DNA of 64,000 nucleotides from Flavobacterium sp. UBA2787 (lineage in GTDB: Bacteria > Bacteroidota > Bacteroidia > Flavobacteriales > Flavobacteriaceae). The position numbers and the translations under genes were made by a program. The notes under the pieces are model-generated. The model saw nothing but the letters and a program-made list of their open reading frames with translations, was not told where the DNA came from and searched no databases. The DNA lies in NCBI GenBank assembly GCA_002352205.1, contig DEHZ01000015.1:1-64000 (forward strand), given 5' to 3'. How positions within the stretch are numbered: position 1 is the first letter of the stretch; each line of letters starts with the position of its first letter. Below, one piece after another: positions 60,025 through 64,000 of this stretch.

Positions 60025-61366
60025 CCGGTTTTTCAATCAGTTTAGTGGTCATTTCTCTCCGCAAAAAGTAGGCCGTGATTATCGTTGATAAAATATCTGC
60101 AATCGGAAAAGCGACCCATACTCCAAAAATACCAAAATAATTCGGCAAAATAAGCACAAGCGGAATCAGAAAAAATCCTTGTTTTGTCAACGTGAGTAAT
60201 AATGCCGGAATTGCTTTTCCTGCAGCTTGAAAATAGGCAGCTCCAATCAGTTGCAAAGCAATAATCGGTGAAGCGGCAAAAACCCATCGCAACGCATCAG
60301 GAGTTTCGGCAATTACATCGGCATCGTTTGTAAAAACTGATACGATTGGTTTGGCAAAAACTAAAATTAAAATGAATATAAATGTCGCCAAAATAGCGGC
60401 ATATTTTATTGAAATTGAAATTGTTTCTTTCACTCGATTGTAATTTTCCGCACCATAATTGTATCCGGCAATCGGTAAAAATCCGTGTGTAATTCCCAAA
60501 ATTGGAAACAAAGCAAACATCAACATTCGACTGATAATTCCGTAAACAACGACAGAATGTTCGCCACCATATGTAAACAAAGTATGATTGATGATGATGG
60601 CTAGAATACTCACGACACCTTGACGTGAAAATGTCACCAATCCAAGTGAAGAAATTTCTTTTACAATCGATAAATCAAATTTGTAATGATGAAGCGATGG
60701 TTTTAATTCACTTTTTTTGATGAAAAACCATAGAATAAAAACAAAACACATAAAATAGGAAATCGTAGTGGCCAAAGCCGCTCCGAACATTCCCATATCT
60801 AAAAATTTGATGAAAATGATGTCTAAAATGATGTTTCCAAATGCCGGAATGATCATCGCCGTCATGGCAAATTTGGCTTTTCCTTCGGCACGAATCACAT
60901 TGTTTCCCATCATACAAAGTGCCAAAAACGGAACGCCGATTAAAACAGGAATAAAAAATTCTTTGGCTGGTTTCATAATATCACCATTCGCTCCAAAAAG
61001 AAGCAGAATTTCATCGGAAAACAAAAATCCAATCAACACAAAAAACAACGCTAAAACTAAGGTCATCATGATTTGATTTCCAAAAGTTCGATAGGCTTTT
61101 TCTTTGTCTTTTCCTCCTAAAGCTCTTGAAATGATGGAACTTCCGCCAATTCCAATTGCCATTCCTAACGAAGAAATTAAAAAGGTAATCGGTAAAACTA
61201 CAGTAACTGCAGCAATGGCCAAGGATCCAATCCATTGACCTACAAAAATGGTGTCGACTAAAATGTTAACCGACATAAATAAAATACCAATAGAGGCCGG
61301 AACAGCTTGTTTTATCAACAATTGTTTAATGTCATCTGTGCCTAAAGCTCCTGATGATTGTGCCAT
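60011..61366 (-). CDS. MATE family efflux transporter
   Basis: A 451-residue protein with 12 predicted helices; the start MAQSSGALGTDDIKQLLIKQAVP directly follows the hemH stop (overlap of one base). Family marks are NILVDTIFVGQWIGSLAIAAVTVVLP near the start, GGSSIISRALG in helix 3 and GFLPIAGYNYGAENYNRVKE at the start of the second half. It exchanges cations for organic compounds. Its place between hemH and hemJ suggests that it might handle a tetrapyrrole or toxic by-product, which is inference. Confidence 0.93.
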   Translation of the reverse strand: MAQSSGALGTDDIKQLLIKQAVPASIGILFMSVNILVDTIFVGQWIGSLAIAAVTVVLPITFLISSLGMAIGIGGSSIISRALGGKDKEKAYRTFGNQIMMTLVLALFFVLIGFLFSDEILLLFGANGDIMKPAKEFFIPVLIGVPFLALCMMGNNVIRAEGKAKFAMTAMIIPAFGNIILDIIFIKFLDMGMFGAALATTISYFMCFVFILWFFIKKSELKPSLHHYKFDLSIVKEISSLGLVTFSRQGVVSILAIIINHTLFTYGGEHSVVVYGIISRMLMFALFPILGITHGFLPIAGYNYGAENYNRVKETISISIKYAAILATFIFILILVFAKPIVSVFTNDADVIAETPDALRWVFAASPIIALQLIGAAYFQAAGKAIPALLLTLTKQGFFLIPLVLILPNYFGIFGVWVAFPIADILSTIITAYFLRREMTTKLIEKPDGIL

Positions 61367-62403
61367 TATTTTGCGGATTCTGTTTGAGCAAAAGCCCATT
61401 GGTCAATCCATCGACTCAAGGTTTTACACCAATCGTCGTCGTCGTTTAAACAGGGGATTGCTAAAAATTCTTCGCCGCCATGCTCTTTAAATTCATGATT
61501 GGCTTCCATGGCAATTTCCTCTAACGTTTCTAAACAATCAGATACGAACGCAGGTGTAACAACGGCTAACTTTTTAATTCCTTTTTCAGGCATTTTGTTG
61601 ATTTCCACATCGGTATATGGAGTTAACCATTTGTCTCCGGCTAAACGCGATTGAAAAGTTTGGCTGTATTTTCCTTCCGGAATTCCTAAAAACTCGACCA
61701 CTTGTTTGGTGGTTTCATAACATTGATGACGGTAGCAGAATTCGTGTGCCGGTGAAGGTGTATTACAACACGAACCATCAATTTTGCAATGACTTTTGGT
61801 TACATCGGTTTTGCGAATATGACGTTCCGGAATTCCGTGATACGAAAACAATAAATGATCGTATTCAAAATCTTCCAAATGTTTTTTGATGGAATTAGAT
61901 AAATCCCGGATGTAATCTTTTTGGTTGTAAAAAGCCGGAAGAATCGTGAAATTCATATTTGGGAATTTCTTTTTACGAATTTCCTCTGCCAAAACTAAAA
62001 TGGTCACGGTTGAAGCCATTGCATGTTGCGGATACAATGGAAAAAGCATCACTTCGGTAACGCCTTGATCATGTAATTCTTGTAATCCGGATTCAATGCT
62101 TGGTTTGCCGTAACGCATCGCTAAACTTACGGGAATGCTTGTGTTGGCTTGCACTTTTTTATGCATCCGCTTGGATAACACAATGAGTGGCGAACCTTCA
62201 TCCCACCAAATTTTGGCATATGCTTCGGCTGATTTTTTGGGTCTGGTTTGTAAAATTATTCCGCGAACAATCAATGCTCGCAATAAAAACGGAACGTCAA
62301 TCACATATTTATCCATTAAAAATTCGTCTAAATACGGCTTGACATCTTTTGGGGTTGGACTTTCGGGCGAACCTAAGTTGACTAATAATACTCCTTTTTT
62401 CAT
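61366..62403 (-). CDS. hemH: Ferrochelatase
   Basis: A 345-residue enzyme that inserts ferrous iron into protoporphyrin IX (or coproporphyrin III). The family signatures are LLVNLGSPESPTPKDVKPYLDEFLMD at the start, HLLFSYHGIPERH (metal-site His) and KWLTPYTDVEI. A Cys-rich segment (HCKIDGSCCNTPSPAHEFCYRHQC) lies around 195-220, of a kind found in ferrochelatases of several bacterial groups. It follows the AraC-type regulator gene by 24 bases and is probably coexpressed with it. Confidence 0.97.
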   Translation of the reverse strand: MKKGVLLVNLGSPESPTPKDVKPYLDEFLMDKYVIDVPFLLRALIVRGIILQTRPKKSAEAYAKIWWDEGSPLIVLSKRMHKKVQANTSIPVSLAMRYGKPSIESGLQELHDQGVTEVMLFPLYPQHAMASTVTILVLAEEIRKKKFPNMNFTILPAFYNQKDYIRDLSNSIKKHLEDFEYDHLLFSYHGIPERHIRKTDVTKSHCKIDGSCCNTPSPAHEFCYRHQCYETTKQVVEFLGIPEGKYSQTFQSRLAGDKWLTPYTDVEINKMPEKGIKKLAVVTPAFVSDCLETLEEIAMEANHEFKEHGGEEFLAIPCLNDDDDWCKTLSRWIDQWAFAQTESAK

Positions 62404-62427
62404 TTTTTATGTTGCAATTTATTTTTT

Positions 62428-63366
62428 TTAACTCGACAATGACATTAAATATTTCTTCGGAGTCGTTCCGAATTTCTTTTTGAACGCGGCAATAAAATGC
62501 GATGCTGTGCTATAACCAATTTGCACACCTACTTCATTTACATTATATGTTCCGCTGTCTAACAATTTTCGGGCGTATTCCATCTTATAATCAAACAAAA
62601 AACTGTAGACACTATCGCCATAAATTTGTTTGAAACCCATTTTTAGTTTTTTCAAATTCAAACCTACTTGATCGGCTAATTCTTGTAAACCTGGTGGTTC
62701 GGCCATATTGGCAATGACAATTTCTTTGGCTTTTTTAATTTTCAATACATTTTCTTCATCAATCAAAAACGGACAATGGTCTGCATTTGGATCTTCGTTG
62801 CGGTTAAAGTACAAACTAAGTAGTTCATAACCTTTACCTTTATAATAAAGATTTTTTATAGAAGCATTGAGGTTGTAATGAAAAATCTGATTGAGCACGA
62901 TGGCCATTGACGGACTGATATTTTCCTCGGCATAGTATTTTTTCTCTCGATTATCATCACTTAAAAACGGAATATATTCTGCTTCAGTAGAAAACAAAGT
63001 GTGAAATTTCTTAATCGAAACCAACACCGAAATCATCCAAGATTGAGGTGCAATTTCTAAATGAACCGGTAATTCTTTTTGAGGATTATAGAGCAAAAGA
63101 GATTTTTCTTCCTTCATTTCTAACGCATAATTGCCTTGATTGAAGATAAATTTTGCTTTTCCTTTTAATCCAAAATGAAACTGAATTAAACCCGTAGACA
63201 CTTGTCTTTCAAAGCGAACCACTTCATCAGTGTCGTTTTGAAAACGGATTAAAATAAAGTCATCTTCAATTTTTATTTCTTCTTGAGAACCCATAGCGAC
63301 ATTTTTTCGTATATAACTCGGAAGGCTTGAATTTTGTTTATTTAGAATTATTCTAAACAAATGCAT
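62428..63366 (-). CDS. AraC-family transcriptional regulator next to heme genes
   Basis: A 312-residue regulator. The C-terminal about 100 residues hold two helix-turn-helix units (GLQELADQVGLNLKKLKMGFKQ and VNEVGVQIGYSTASHFIAAFKKKFGTTPKKY). The N-terminal sensor domain (VSTGLIQFHFGLKGKAKFIFNQGNY) is of unknown ligand. The ATG at 63366 lies 15 bases after the expected transcription start of a perfect -7 box; an internal ATG at 63294 (MGSQEEIKIEDDF) is the main alternative. It is divergent from hemA and upstream of hemH, so it may control heme synthesis. Confidence 0.92.
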   Translation of the reverse strand: MHLFRIILNKQNSSLPSYIRKNVAMGSQEEIKIEDDFILIRFQNDTDEVVRFERQVSTGLIQFHFGLKGKAKFIFNQGNYALEMKEEKSLLLYNPQKELPVHLEIAPQSWMISVLVSIKKFHTLFSTEAEYIPFLSDDNREKKYYAEENISPSMAIVLNQIFHYNLNASIKNLYYKGKGYELLSLYFNRNEDPNADHCPFLIDEENVLKIKKAKEIVIANMAEPPGLQELADQVGLNLKKLKMGFKQIYGDSVYSFLFDYKMEYARKLLDSGTYNVNEVGVQIGYSTASHFIAAFKKKFGTTPKKYLMSLSS

Positions 63367-63387
63367 TCAAAAGCACTGAGAACACTA

Positions 63388-63395
63388 CAAATATA
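63388..63395 (-). promoter_or_regulatory. -7 promoter box for the AraC-hemH operon
   Basis: TATATTTG on the minus strand matches TAnnTTTG, with TTG at 63418-63420 giving a 22-base spacer. Confidence 0.55.
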
Positions 63396-63440
63396 AAAGA
63401 AATTACGATGAAAAGCACAATTTGGATTCGGATATCTTCA

Positions 63441-63469
63441 AGCGATACAAAAAGTACTTTGAGCGATAC
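63441..63469. promoter_or_regulatory. Candidate operator: two AGCGATAC direct repeats 21 bases apart
   Basis: AGCGATAC occurs at 63441-63448 and 63462-63469, exactly 21 bases apart, between the divergent AraC-type and hemA promoters. AraC proteins typically bind direct half-sites of this spacing. It lies about 20 bases upstream of the hemA -7 box. Confidence 0.5.
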
Positions 63470-63490
63470 TTTTATAGAATAGATAATGAT

Positions 63491-63498
63491 AATTTTGT
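63491..63498 (+). promoter_or_regulatory. -7 promoter box for hemA
   Basis: TAATTTTG matches TAnnTTTG and lies 27 bases before the hemA start. The -33 region has no clear TTG, consistent with a need for an activator. Confidence 0.5.
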
Positions 63499-63525
63499 TC
63501 AACTTTTATAGGAAAAGTGTATTTA

Positions 63526-64000
63526 TGGAAAATTTAAACTTGTCGAAACATCAAACCTTTTATGCGGTTGGATTGAGTTACAAAAAAGCAGATGCTGAGA
63601 CACGAGGAAAGTTCAGTTTAGACGCGAAAGCAAAAACGAATATTTTGCAACAGGCGAAATTGGAAGGAATAGATAGCATGATCGTTACATCAACGTGTAA
63701 CCGAACTGAAATATATGGTTTTGCACAACATCCGTTTCAATTAATTAAATTGATGTGTGATAACAGCATTGGTACCGTTGAAGATTTTCAAAATGTAGCT
63801 TACGTTTATAAAAATCAAGAAGCTATTTCGCATATGTTTCGTGTGGGAACAGGTTTAGACAGTCAGATTTTAGGTGATTTTGAAATCATCAGTCAAATAA
63901 AAAATAGCTTTGTTGAAAGTAAATCATTCGGATTAGCCAATTCATTTTTAGAACGTTTGGTAAATGCCGTAATTCAAGCAAGCAAACGCATCAAAAACGA
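63526..64000 (+). CDS. hemA: Glutamyl-tRNA reductase (partial, runs off the right edge)
   Basis: The first about 158 codons of an open frame beginning MENLNLSKHQTFYAVGLSYKK. It catalyses the first step of tetrapyrrole synthesis from glutamyl-tRNA. The catalytic Cys lies in VTSTCNRTEIYG and the family block HMFRVGTGLDSQILGDFEII is intact. The C-terminal NADPH-binding and dimer domains are outside the window. It is divergent from the AraC-type regulator and hemH, consistent with a heme locus. Confidence 0.95.

Overview
The window looks like a chromosomal segment of a Flavobacterium-like member of the Bacteroidota. The evidence is AT-rich DNA, promoter boxes of the TAnnTTTG type, no need for Shine-Dalgarno sites, a TonB receptor with a carboxypeptidase-like N-domain, a type IX secretion (T9SS) sorting domain, a complete bat (aerotolerance) operon, and lipoproteins with Ser-Cys boxes. 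No tRNA, rRNA, CRISPR array, prophage or complete insertion sequence is visible.

Layout. 1-6.3 kb: the tail of a probable OmpA-family gene, a minus-strand operon for a TonB receptor, a DUF5689 lipoprotein and a lipocalin-like lipoprotein, and a divergent secreted endonuclease/phosphatase. 6.3-9.2 kb: 3-hydroxyanthranilate dioxygenase, an ALDH7-type dehydrogenase and a small lipoprotein. 9.4-13.9 kb (minus): PhnA-domain protein, a barrel protein, a phosphatase, an AlbA_2 ATP-binding protein, a four-helix-bundle gene inside repeats, and an aldo/keto reductase. 14.1-23.5 kb: bat operon (MoxR, DUF58, BatD-like, BatA-E), interrupted between batD and batE by a repeat-flanked GxxExxY gene. 23.5-32.5 kb: CvpA, pheS, gpsA, an M28 peptidase and a GNAT-nitrilase fusion. 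32.6-33.9 kb: two tandem short ssb genes and an HRDC gene. 34-38 kb: HDAC-like, HAD and metG. 38.5-44 kb: LD-carboxypeptidase, YraN, a T9SS-exported hydrolase, an ACT-like protein and an M48 protease. 44-54.7 kb: mfd, a threonine dehydrogenase-type SDR, a globin-like lipoprotein with a metal-binding-like neighbour, an ECF sigma factor with a barrel-fused anti-sigma-like protein, and recA. 54.8-64 kb: plsC, acyl-ACP desaturase and an HD protein, then a minus-strand run of AraC regulator, hemH, MATE, hemJ, histidine kinase and crotonase, with hemA divergent at the right edge.

The main unexplained structure is a set of dispersed palindromic repeats placed between genes, often starting at a stop codon and ending just before the next start codon. 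Two repeat types each carry a small gene: GxxExxY inside TTAACCAC...GTGGTAA arms, and a four-helix-bundle protein inside GTTGCGGGTTAC-type arms. Each type also occurs here as a gene-less copy. A third type has inserted in frame into metG. A fourth is a 153-bp hairpin with conserved ends and a diverged but still self-complementary stem.
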